64,000 bases of DNA from UBA1672 sp963977495 (lineage in GTDB: Bacteria; Pseudomonadota; Alphaproteobacteria; Micavibrionales; Micavibrionaceae): positions 806,001-870,000 of the forward strand of contig CAXBOT010000001.1 in the NCBI GenBank assembly GCA_963977495.1, given 5' to 3'. Positions 34,252 through 43,126 of the stretch are shown here, piece by piece (position 1 is the first letter of the stretch; every line of letters starts with the position of its first letter). The position numbers and the translations under genes are program-made. The notes below the pieces were generated by a model. It did no database searches and was not told the DNA's origin. It saw only the letters and a program-made list of their open reading frames with translations.

Positions 34252-35478
34252 ATGATTTCATATAAAGAAGCTCAAGTTATTATCAGGGAGGCCGCCAATG
34301 CGCGTAAGATTGATACAGAAACAGTTGCCTTAAAAGACATTGCAGGAAGAGTATGTGCTCAGGATATTACCACCCCACTGGACGTACAGCCTTTTGATAA
34401 TTCTGCTATGGATGGCTTCGCAGTCCTTGTATCCGATCTTGCTGAAGCCTCTATAAGCACTCCCGTAACATTAAAGAGTACGGGAATAACCGGAGCTGGA
34501 AGTAATATTCCGGATCAACCGATTACATCTGGCACGTGCATACAGATTATGACAGGAGCCCCCATACCGCCAAAGGCCGATGCTGTTATTCCTGTTGAAC
34601 TCGCCACAGTAAACAATAAAGAGATCGTATTCACATCCTGTCCGGAAACTCGCGATAATATTCGTTTTGCCGGAGAAGATTTTAAGAAAGGAACCTCGCT
34701 AATTAAGGCAGGAAAAGCTTTTGACGCTTCGCACATTCTGCCTTTAGCAACACTGGGTATCGAAAAAATTCAGGTTTATAAAAAGCCGGAGGCAGCTTTC
34801 CTCTCAACAGGTACAGAACTCGTAGATGATTTAACAGCCCCCCTAAAATACGGACAAATCTATAACTCAAATCACCCATACGCTGTGGCCATGCTAAGAG
34901 CAATGGGAGCAAATGTTTTATCTCTTCCCACCATAAAAGATGATATTGAAATTTTTAAAAAGCAACTCGTCTCCGTTATGGATCATAATAAAGATATCGT
35001 TATATCAAGCGGTGCTGTTTCTGCGGGTAATTTTGATTTTGTTAAATCAGGTTTAGAAGCCATTGGCGCGGAAATTTTATACCATAAAGTTAGACTCAAA
35101 CCGGGAAAACCTAATCTATTGGCACGGCTCCCCAACGGCACGTTATACTTCGGCCTTCCCGGAAATCCGGTTGCAACAGCAGTGGGATTAAGGTTTTTTG
35201 CCGGAACAGCACTTCAAATTATGTCAGGCATGAAGGCTGAGCAACCCATACAAGCAAAAATCATGACTAAATTCACCAAGAAGCCGGGAATGACCATGTA
35301 TCTGAAAGGAAAAATGGAATCATGGGAGGACGGCTCTTTAACTGTTGATATGCTTGATGGGCAAGCGTCCTTTATGGTCAGCCCATTTTTAGATATGAAT
35401 GTATGGATTTCTATCCCTGAAGACAAAGACACATACAAACCAGGTGATGTTGTAGATGTCTTCCCAATAGTACCTTAA
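34252..35478 (+). CDS. moeA: Molybdopterin molybdenumtransferase MoeA
   Basis: 408 residues. Signatures include PFDNSAMDGFAV, IMTGAPIPPKADAVIPVE, FLSTGTELVD, QIYNSNHPY and FGLPGNPVA, in the normal MoeA order (domains I-IV). It inserts molybdate into adenylated molybdopterin to give the cofactor needed by NarG. It is separate from the moa operon 15 kb to the right but shares the same type of promoter box. Its stop lies one base from the convergent Crp/Fnr gene's stop. Confidence 0.93.
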   Translation: MISYKEAQVIIREAANARKIDTETVALKDIAGRVCAQDITTPLDVQPFDNSAMDGFAVLVSDLAEASISTPVTLKSTGITGAGSNIPDQPITSGTCIQIMTGAPIPPKADAVIPVELATVNNKEIVFTSCPETRDNIRFAGEDFKKGTSLIKAGKAFDASHILPLATLGIEKIQVYKKPEAAFLSTGTELVDDLTAPLKYGQIYNSNHPYAVAMLRAMGANVLSLPTIKDDIEIFKKQLVSVMDHNKDIVISSGAVSAGNFDFVKSGLEAIGAEILYHKVRLKPGKPNLLARLPNGTLYFGLPGNPVATAVGLRFFAGTALQIMSGMKAEQPIQAKIMTKFTKKPGMTMYLKGKMESWEDGSLTVDMLDGQASFMVSPFLDMNVWISIPEDKDTYKPGDVVDVFPIVP

Positions 35479-35479
35479 T

Positions 35480-36214
35480 CTAATGCAATGGGCATTGCTG
35501 GCACTCTTCCCGATCATGCCTTGCACACAAGGCCGCCGTATCTGAATCACAAAAGTGACAGAGTGTAAAAGAATCCCTCATTTTTATTTTATCATCTTCG
35601 ACCTCAATCCCCATCTCTTTCATCTTCTTTAACGTCCGCGAGAAAGTTTCTGGGGTCATTCCAAGATAGCTTGCAATCGACTGCTTACGAAAAGGAAGAC
35701 TAAATTCCAGTGAATCATGTCCACTTTCTAAATGTTTGATTAAAAAGTAATACCCGACGCGTTGTACAGGAGATTTAATTTGCATGGCGTCAATTTGGTG
35801 CATCGCATTTTTGTAATGTCTTGTAACAATTTTCAAAAGATTGACTGAAAACCGCGCATCTTCCAAGACGTGCGTTTTGATAACTTTATCTGGGATCAGT
35901 AAAACTGTAGTTGTACCCATTGCTTGAACATCAATTGGTGAAGGCCCCCCCATAAAAAGAACGGCTTCCATACAAACATCACCAGACTCAAGCAACCGAA
36001 TGGTTGCCTCTTCACCCTCAGCACTCATTCGCGATGTTTTTAGTGTTCCGTCTATAATTAAGTATACGAACTGCGGGATGTCCCCCTGCTGAATCAATAG
36101 CTGCCCATTTTCAAATTCTTTTAAAAAAGAATGCTGTAAGAGAGTTTGGAGACTTTCTTCACTTAAGCCTTCAAAGAGCTGTGGCTTTTTCTTATTTTTT
36201 GGAAACGAGTACAT
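35480..36214 (-). CDS. Crp/Fnr-family regulator with a cysteine-rich C-terminal tail
   Basis: 244 residues from the ATG at 36214 (AGAGGG upstream; a TTG six codons earlier is less likely). An N-terminal cNMP-type beta-roll, dimer helix and HTH are present. The recognition helix has E189-T-F-S192-R193, the E-xx-SR triplet with which FNR reads TTGAT. The N-terminal cysteines of FNR are absent. Instead the last 26 residues hold five cysteines (C219, C222, C230, C238, C241) and two histidines, spaced like a metal or Fe-S site. It is divergent from narK with an FNR-type box between, so it may control itself and narK. Confidence 0.85.
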   Translation of the reverse strand: MYSFPKNKKKPQLFEGLSEESLQTLLQHSFLKEFENGQLLIQQGDIPQFVYLIIDGTLKTSRMSAEGEEATIRLLESGDVCMEAVLFMGGPSPIDVQAMGTTTVLLIPDKVIKTHVLEDARFSVNLLKIVTRHYKNAMHQIDAMQIKSPVQRVGYYFLIKHLESGHDSLEFSLPFRKQSIASYLGMTPETFSRTLKKMKEMGIEVEDDKIKMRDSFTLCHFCDSDTAALCARHDREECQQCPLH

Positions 36215-36266
36215 TAACCCTCTAACTATCAATAAATATGTATCTTTTTGTGTTTTCGGTCACCTC

Positions 36267-36280
36267 TTGATCTGAGTCAA
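36267..36280. promoter_or_regulatory. FNR/Dnr-type box between the regulator and narK
   Basis: TTGAT-CTGA-GTCAA, one mismatch from the perfect palindrome. A -10-like AATATA at 36303-36308 gives class II spacing for narK. It is 59 bases from the regulator's start on the other side. Confidence 0.75.
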
Positions 36281-36353
36281 GTCCGTAATAATCAGTAAAT
36301 GCAATATAGGCTTCGACATAAAGAAAATAAACCGCTTTATGAAGGAAATCAGA

Positions 36354-39302
36354 ATGCACACAGACACTAACAGTACCATATCAAAGTCAGAACAGACCAA
36401 AGCCTTATTTTTCAGCACATTTGCATTTACAGCTTGTTTTGCTGTTTGGACTATTTTCTCGATTATCGGGATTAAAATAAAAACTGATTTGGGATTAAGT
36501 GACACACAATTCGGGCTTCTGGTTGCAACACCGGTATTAACCGGCTCATTAAGTAGACTAATTCTTGGGATATGGGCCGATCAATATGGTGGTCGCATAG
36601 TCTTTACATTAACAATGTTGGCTTCTGCCATATCAACATATCTTTTATCTTCCGTTGAAACCTATGAGATGTTTTTGGTAGCGGCTCTGGGTGTTGGTCT
36701 TGCTGGTGGAGGGTTCGCAGTAGGTGTGGCCTATGTTTCCCAGTGGTATGAGAAAGAGAAACAAGGTACAGCGCTAGGCATCTTTGGCGTTGGTAACGTC
36801 GGTGCTGCTATTACAAACTTTGGTGCACCTTTTCTACTTGTAGCGATAGGGTGGGAAGGTACAGCACGCGCTTATGCCGTTATATTAGCTATCATTGCTA
36901 TCCTCTTCTATATTCTAACAAAAGATGACCCTAAGCATGCTCAGAGAAAGAAATTAAATCAAAAGCCTCGTGGCATCCTTGAACAAATGGAACCATTGAA
37001 GAATATACAAGTCTGGCGGTTTTCTCTTTACTACTTCTTTGTCTTTGGTGCATTCGTCGCCTTGGCGTTGTGGCTTCCTCGTTATTACACTGGTGTATAT
37101 GGGTTAGATATTCAAACAGCGGGTATGTTAGCAGCGGCATATGCTTTGCCCGGGTCGGTCTTCCGTGCCCTAGGAGGCTGGATGTCAGATCGTTACGGCG
37201 CTCGGACTGTCATGTATTGGACTTTTTCAGCCTGTGTTATTGTGTGCTTTTTTCTCTCGTATCCGGCCACAAGTTATGTGGTTCAAGGTATTGAAGGTCC
37301 AATAGAATTTAGTTTCTCCATTGGGTTAGTCCCTTTTGTTGGGTTAACAATTATTCTTGGCTTCTTTATGTCACTGGGAAAAGCCGCCGTTTATAAACAC
37401 ATCCCAGTTTACTACCCTGATCATGTGGGTTCTGTAGGGGGTATCGTCGGCCTTATTGGGGGGCTTGGAGGTTTTTGTCTACCTATAGCTTTTGGTTTCA
37501 TGAATGATGTTATTGGCGTTTGGACGAGCTGTTTCATGCTGCTTTTCGGTATAACAGCATTTGCTCTGGTCTGGATGCACGCATCAATCCTGTACATGGA
37601 AGGCACTTTAGAGAAGCCACGTTTTCTTCCAGAATTTGGCAGACAGAAAACAAAAAAACTTCCTAAATCAATTGAAAAAGATGCCGAATTCAAACACCAG
37701 GGCCTTGAAGATTGGGATCCTGAAAATGAAGAGCAATGGAATAGTTACGGTAAAAAGATTGCATATCGAAATTTATGGATATCAATCCCTAGTCTTCTTT
37801 GTGGCTTTGCCATTTGGCTCTATTGGGGAATCATTACTGTACAGATGCTCAATCTTGGCTTCTCGTTTGAAAAAGCTGAACTATTCTCACTGATGGCCAT
37901 TGCTGGTCTATCTGGGGCAACGTTGCGCATTCCTTCAACCTTTTTCATTCGCTTGTCCGGCGGACGCAATACCATCTTTATGACAACAGCGCTGCTTATT
38001 CTCCCTGCACTGGGCACAGGACTCGCCTTGCAGGATGTTAACACGCCACTTTGGGTTTTTCAGGGATTGGCACTGCTTTCCGGTTTTGGCGGCGGTAATT
38101 TTGCCTCATCTATGTCTAATATTAGCTTCTTCTTTCCAAAGAGAATACAAGGGTTATCGCTGGGCTTGAACGCTGGTTTGGGCAATATGGGTGTGACCAC
38201 CATGCAAATTCTTATACCTCTGGTCATGACTTTCGGCTTATTCGGAGGCGCACCTATGGTACTGGAAAACTACAGTGGAACATTAATTGGGAAAATCCCT
38301 GCCGGTACGAACACCTATATTCACAATGCCGGACTTGTCTGGCTTGTACTTCTCATCCCGATTTCTGTCGCGGCATGGTTAGGCATGGATAACATCAAAG
38401 CAAAGCATGTTTCGCCGGGTTTAGGGGCGCCGCCAATGGCATTCTTCCAGATTGCAGTCATGCTTACGATTGGTTTGGTTGTTGGAGCTGCCGGACTATG
38501 GCTAATGCTGCCGAAGAGCGCAAATGGTTCCGGACTTGAAGTTAGCAAATATATTGTGCTTCCTGGTGTAATTGCCGCAACAGTAATATTGCTTAAGATG
38601 TTACCAGGTGAGATTGGCTTAAGTTTGAAACGCCAGTATCAGATTTTCAAACACCCACATACCTGGGTTATGTCGATGCTCTATACCATGACGTTTGGTT
38701 CATTTATTGGATTCGCTGCATCCTTCCCTCTCGCCATAAAAGTCATTTTTGGTTTTCAGCATGTGGTTGGTCCCGATGGTGTGATGAATCATGATTTAGC
38801 CAATCCGAATGGCCCGAGCGCCTTGATGTATGCCTGGATGGGAGCGTTTATTGGAGCACTTATTCGTCCTGTTGGTGGCTGGATAGCCGATAAAATGGGC
38901 GGTGCTCTGGTAACACAAATTTGTTCAATTGTAATGGTCGTAAGTACACTGGGGGTAGCCTATTACATGAAGGCAGCTTACGGGTCGGCAACGCCGGAAA
39001 TTTACTTCGTACCTTTCTTGCTCCTGTTCCTAATCCTATTTACGGCAACGGGGATCGGCAATGGCTCAACCTTCCGCACCATCGCTATGATTTTCAATAA
39101 AGAGCAAACTGGACCTGTTTTAGGTTGGGCTTCTGCTGTAGCAGCTTATGGCGCTTTCTTTATTCCGGAAGTTATTGGTGAACAAATCAAATTAACGACA
39201 CCTGAAGTGGCTCTATATAATTTTGCAGCCTTCTATGCCTTCTGTGTTGTTTTAAACTGGTGGGTTTACTTACGGCCAGGGGCAAAACATAAAAATCCAT
39301 AA
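36354..39302 (+). CDS. narK: Fused NarK1-NarK2 nitrate/nitrite transporter
   Basis: 982 residues from the ATG at 36354, which has AAGGA eight bases upstream; an ATG five codons earlier has none. Two complete major-facilitator domains of about 12 membrane helices each are joined by a cytoplasmic linker (about residues 415-465). Half one resembles NarK1 (nitrate/proton symport), with GGRIVF and GAAITNFGAPFL. Half two resembles NarK2 (nitrate/nitrite antiport), with the nitrate signatures GFGGGNFASSMSNISFFFP and GTGIGNGSTFRTIAMIF. This fusion is known from Paracoccus. It imports nitrate for NarG and exports nitrite. narG follows by 83 bases with its own box. Confidence 0.92.
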   Translation: MHTDTNSTISKSEQTKALFFSTFAFTACFAVWTIFSIIGIKIKTDLGLSDTQFGLLVATPVLTGSLSRLILGIWADQYGGRIVFTLTMLASAISTYLLSSVETYEMFLVAALGVGLAGGGFAVGVAYVSQWYEKEKQGTALGIFGVGNVGAAITNFGAPFLLVAIGWEGTARAYAVILAIIAILFYILTKDDPKHAQRKKLNQKPRGILEQMEPLKNIQVWRFSLYYFFVFGAFVALALWLPRYYTGVYGLDIQTAGMLAAAYALPGSVFRALGGWMSDRYGARTVMYWTFSACVIVCFFLSYPATSYVVQGIEGPIEFSFSIGLVPFVGLTIILGFFMSLGKAAVYKHIPVYYPDHVGSVGGIVGLIGGLGGFCLPIAFGFMNDVIGVWTSCFMLLFGITAFALVWMHASILYMEGTLEKPRFLPEFGRQKTKKLPKSIEKDAEFKHQGLEDWDPENEEQWNSYGKKIAYRNLWISIPSLLCGFAIWLYWGIITVQMLNLGFSFEKAELFSLMAIAGLSGATLRIPSTFFIRLSGGRNTIFMTTALLILPALGTGLALQDVNTPLWVFQGLALLSGFGGGNFASSMSNISFFFPKRIQGLSLGLNAGLGNMGVTTMQILIPLVMTFGLFGGAPMVLENYSGTLIGKIPAGTNTYIHNAGLVWLVLLIPISVAAWLGMDNIKAKHVSPGLGAPPMAFFQIAVMLTIGLVVGAAGLWLMLPKSANGSGLEVSKYIVLPGVIAATVILLKMLPGEIGLSLKRQYQIFKHPHTWVMSMLYTMTFGSFIGFAASFPLAIKVIFGFQHVVGPDGVMNHDLANPNGPSALMYAWMGAFIGALIRPVGGWIADKMGGALVTQICSIVMVVSTLGVAYYMKAAYGSATPEIYFVPFLLLFLILFTATGIGNGSTFRTIAMIFNKEQTGPVLGWASAVAAYGAFFIPEVIGEQIKLTTPEVALYNFAAFYAFCVVLNWWVYLRPGAKHKNP

Positions 39303-39316
39303 AAAGTATATACGTC

Positions 39317-39330
39317 TTGATTTGAATCAA
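39317..39330. promoter_or_regulatory. FNR/Dnr-type box upstream of narG
   Basis: TTGAT-TTGA-ATCAA, perfect consensus. A -10-like TAGAAC at 39352-39357 gives class II spacing, with transcription predicted to start near 39365, about 21 bases before the narG ATG. Confidence 0.85.
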
Positions 39331-39385
39331 GTTGGAAAAGATTGAGTGCGGTAGAACATAAGAAAGATAATAAGGAGTAGTATCG

Positions 39386-42300
39386 ATGAGTTATTTTATC
39401 GACAGAATTACGTATTTCGCCCAAAAACGCGAAAAATTCTCCGATGGCCACGGTGTAACAACTGATGAGAATAGAGCATGGGAAAGTGCCTATCGTGATC
39501 GTTGGGCTCATGACAAAATAGTGCGCTCTACTCATGGCGTGAATTGTACTGGCTCTTGTTCTTGGAAGATCTATGTTAAAAACGGACTCATTACATGGGA
39601 AACACAACAAACGGATTATCCGCGAACACGCCCGGACCTTCCTAACCACGAGCCAAGAGGATGCTCGCGTGGAGCAAGTTACAGTTGGTATATATATTCA
39701 GCCAACCGTCTCAAATACCCTATGGTACGCAAACGTCTTCTTAAAATGTGGCGACAGATGAAAATCCAAGTTGGCGGGGATCCTGTTGATGCATGGAAAG
39801 CTATTCAAGCAGATCCTTTACTTCGCCAAGAATACCAAAAAGTAAGAGGGCTGGGGGGCTTTGTAAGGGCTGGCTGGGAAGAAGTTAATGAAATTATTGC
39901 CGCAGCCAATGTTTATACAATTAAAGAACATGGTCCTGATCGCGTTATGGGATTCTCCCCTATTCCAGCCATGTCAATGGTTTCCTATGCGGCTGGCTCA
40001 CGATATCTCTCGTTGCTAGGCGGCGTTTGCCTGAGTTTTTACGATTGGTATTGTGACCTGCCTCCGGCATCACCACAAACCTGGGGAGAACAAACAGACG
40101 TCCCTGAAAGTGCCGACTGGTATAATTCGGGTTTTATCATTATGTGGGGATCGAACGTTCCACAAACAAGAACACCTGATGCGCATTTTATGACTGAAGC
40201 TCGGTATAAGGGCACACAGGTCGTAACCATTACCCCTGACTATTCTGAAGCTTCTAAATTTGGTGATATCTGGCTAAATCCTCGTCAAGGAACTGATGCA
40301 GCGTTGGGCATGGCTATGGGGCACGTGATCTTAAAAGAATTTCACATTGATAATACGTCTGAATACTTTGATGACTATTGCCGTAAATACACCGACATGC
40401 CTTTCTTGGTTAAGCTTGAAGAACGTGACGGCGCATATGTACCAGGGCGCATGTTAAGAGCTTCAGACTTTAAAGATAATCTAGATGAAACAAACAATCC
40501 TGAATGGAAAACAGTCTGCTTTGATGAAACAACCGGAGACATTACTGTCCCCACCGGCTCCATTGGTTTTCGTTGGGGACAAGAAGAAGATGAGGATGGT
40601 AAATGGAATATTGTCCCTACTGATTCAAAATCAGGTGAAACCATCCACCCTCGCAAAACGTTGCTTGGCAACCACGACGATATATTGAAAGTTGGCTTTC
40701 CGTATTTTGGCGGTCAAGATCATGAGCATGATTATTTCAAAACAAACGATCATGATGATATTCTCAATCGTAATATCCCAGTTAAGTATATTGATTTGAA
40801 TGGTGAAAAAGTAGCTGTAGCATGCGTATTTGACCTTCTTTGTGCCAATTATGGCGTTGCGCGCGATGGTCTCGATGGAGACCATGTCACATCTGACTAT
40901 AATGATAACATCCCTTACACACCTAAATGGCAAGAAAGCATCACAGGCGTTAAGGCCGACCAGGTCATAAAGGTTGCCCGCGAATTTGCCCAAAATGCTC
41001 ATATTACAAAGGGCAAGTCGATGATCATCATCGGTGCTGCGATGAACCATTGGTATCACATGGATATGAACTATCGCGCTTGTATCAACATGCTTGTTTT
41101 TTGTGGTTGTATAGGACAATCAGGTGGCGGTTGGTCCCACTATGTTGGGCAAGAAAAATTACGCCCACAAACTGGCTGGTTACCTCTGGCTTTCGCTCTG
41201 GATTGGAGTCGTCCCCCGCGTCAGCAAAACTCAACATCATTTTTCTACGCTCATACAGATCAATGGCGTTATGAAACGCTGAACGTAGGAGAGATTTTGT
41301 CGCCTACAGCAGATAAGGAAAAATGGAAAGGTTCTCTTATCGATTGCAATATACGATCAGAGCGTATGGGTTGGTTACCATCAGCGCCACAGTTACAAGA
41401 AAATCCTATCGAATTAGTCAAAGAAGCTAAATCTCAAAGCAAGGATCCTGTAGACCATGTTGTTGAAAGATTGAAATCAGGTGATCTGCGCATGTCATGC
41501 GAAGATCCTGATAACCCAGATAACTGGCCACGAAACCTGTTCGTATGGCGCTCTAATCTGCTTGGCTCCTCTGGTAAGGGACATGAATACTTCATGAAGC
41601 ATTTCCTTGGAACGCAGCACGGTGTACAGGGTAAAGATCTAGGCGAAGAAGGAAGAAGTATTTCGGAAGAAGTTGTCTGGCACGAAGAGGCTCCAGAAGG
41701 TAAATTGGATCTCGTCGTAACTCTTGATTTTCGTATGTCGACAACATGTGTTTATTCAGACATTGTTCTTCCAACAGCTAGTTGGTATGAAAAGAACGAT
41801 CTGAACACGTCAGATATGCACCCCTTCATCCACCCCCTATCAAAAGCAATTGATCCGGTATGGCAAAGTCGTTCTGATTGGGAGATATATAAAGGTTTGG
41901 CTAAGAAGTTCTCTGAAATCTGTGAAGGACATCTAGGTGTTGAACAGGAAATCGTCTTGACGCCTATTCAACACGATACACCTGGAGAACTGGCACAGCC
42001 CGATGTTAAAGACTGGCGTAAGGGCGAATGCGACCTGATTCCTGGGAAAACAGCCCCTTCCATGAAGGTCGTGGAAAGAAACTACCCGGATACTTTCAAG
42101 CGCTTTACCTCATTGGGCCCACTCCTTGAAAAGCTTGGTAACGGTGGTAAAGGCATTGGTTGGAATACAGATCACGAAATAGAATTTCTGAAGGCATTAA
42201 ACGGTGAAAAAGATGGCCGAGCCAAAATAGAGACCGATATAGATGCTTGTGAAGTTGTTCTCTCTTTAGCACCTGAAACAAACGGAGAAGTCGCTGTTAA

Positions 42301-43126
42301 GGCTTGGGAAGCTCTAAGTAAAATTACTGGCATTGACCACACCCATTTGGCAAAACCCAAGGAAGAGGAAAAAATTCGCTTCCGGGATATCCAAGCGCAG
42401 CCTCGAAAAATCATCAGTTCTCCAACATGGAGCGGTATTGAATCCGAACATGTTTGCTACAACGCGGGATACACAAACGTCCATGAGTTCATTCCATGGC
42501 GTACATTGACTGGTCGCCAGCAGCTTTATCAGGATCATCCATGGATGATTGATTTTGGGGAGGGGCTAGTCTCCTACCGTCCTCCTATTAACACACGGAC
42601 TGTACAAACGATGTTGGACAAACACGGAGAAGAATCTCCTACGATTTTGTTGAACTTCATAACTCCACACCAAAAATGGGGCATTCACTCAACATACACA
42701 GACAACCTGCACATGCTAACCCTTTCTCGCGGTGGCCCAATCGTATGGGTAAGCGAAGTCGATGCACAAAAGATCGCGGTAAAGGACAATGATTGGCTGG
42801 AAGTTTTCAACACAAACGGGGCGATCATGGCAAGAGCCGTTGTTTCCCAACGTGTGAACGAAGGCATGATGTTGATGTATCATGCGCAAGAGAAACTTGT
42901 TCATACTCCAGGGAGTAAAATTACGAATGCGCGAGGTGGTATTCACAACTCCGTAACCCGAGCAACAGTCAAGCCCACACATATGATTGGTGCCTATGCA
43001 CAACTTTCCTATGGGTTTAACTATTATGGAACAGTCGGGTCAAACCGTGATGAATTCGTAATTGTTAGAAAAGTTGAGAATGTTGATTGGATGGATGAAC
43101 CAGCACAAGTGGAGGCTGCAGAATGA
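39386..43126 (+). CDS. narG: Respiratory nitrate reductase alpha subunit
   Basis: 1246 residues, normal NarG length. The FS0 [4Fe-4S] ligands are H50, C54, C58 and C93, the His-first pattern of NarG. YDWYCDLPPASP carries D224, equivalent to the molybdenum-ligating Asp222 of E. coli. No Tat or Sec signal, so the enzyme faces the cytoplasm. It reduces nitrate to nitrite with quinol electrons received through NarI and NarH. Ribosome site AAGGAG. It overlaps narH by four bases (ATGA) and leads the operon narGHJI-ppiC. Confidence 0.97.
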   Translation: MSYFIDRITYFAQKREKFSDGHGVTTDENRAWESAYRDRWAHDKIVRSTHGVNCTGSCSWKIYVKNGLITWETQQTDYPRTRPDLPNHEPRGCSRGASYSWYIYSANRLKYPMVRKRLLKMWRQMKIQVGGDPVDAWKAIQADPLLRQEYQKVRGLGGFVRAGWEEVNEIIAAANVYTIKEHGPDRVMGFSPIPAMSMVSYAAGSRYLSLLGGVCLSFYDWYCDLPPASPQTWGEQTDVPESADWYNSGFIIMWGSNVPQTRTPDAHFMTEARYKGTQVVTITPDYSEASKFGDIWLNPRQGTDAALGMAMGHVILKEFHIDNTSEYFDDYCRKYTDMPFLVKLEERDGAYVPGRMLRASDFKDNLDETNNPEWKTVCFDETTGDITVPTGSIGFRWGQEEDEDGKWNIVPTDSKSGETIHPRKTLLGNHDDILKVGFPYFGGQDHEHDYFKTNDHDDILNRNIPVKYIDLNGEKVAVACVFDLLCANYGVARDGLDGDHVTSDYNDNIPYTPKWQESITGVKADQVIKVAREFAQNAHITKGKSMIIIGAAMNHWYHMDMNYRACINMLVFCGCIGQSGGGWSHYVGQEKLRPQTGWLPLAFALDWSRPPRQQNSTSFFYAHTDQWRYETLNVGEILSPTADKEKWKGSLIDCNIRSERMGWLPSAPQLQENPIELVKEAKSQSKDPVDHVVERLKSGDLRMSCEDPDNPDNWPRNLFVWRSNLLGSSGKGHEYFMKHFLGTQHGVQGKDLGEEGRSISEEVVWHEEAPEGKLDLVVTLDFRMSTTCVYSDIVLPTASWYEKNDLNTSDMHPFIHPLSKAIDPVWQSRSDWEIYKGLAKKFSEICEGHLGVEQEIVLTPIQHDTPGELAQPDVKDWRKGECDLIPGKTAPSMKVVERNYPDTFKRFTSLGPLLEKLGNGGKGIGWNTDHEIEFLKALNGEKDGRAKIETDIDACEVVLSLAPETNGEVAVKAWEALSKITGIDHTHLAKPKEEEKIRFRDIQAQPRKIISSPTWSGIESEHVCYNAGYTNVHEFIPWRTLTGRQQLYQDHPWMIDFGEGLVSYRPPINTRTVQTMLDKHGEESPTILLNFITPHQKWGIHSTYTDNLHMLTLSRGGPIVWVSEVDAQKIAVKDNDWLEVFNTNGAIMARAVVSQRVNEGMMLMYHAQEKLVHTPGSKITNARGGIHNSVTRATVKPTHMIGAYAQLSYGFNYYGTVGSNRDEFVIVRKVENVDWMDEPAQVEAAE

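Noticed and set aside
40631..41119. Long antisense ORF inside narG
   Set aside because: 162 codons open opposite a well-conserved narG; composition follows the narG codon pattern and no start signal is visible.
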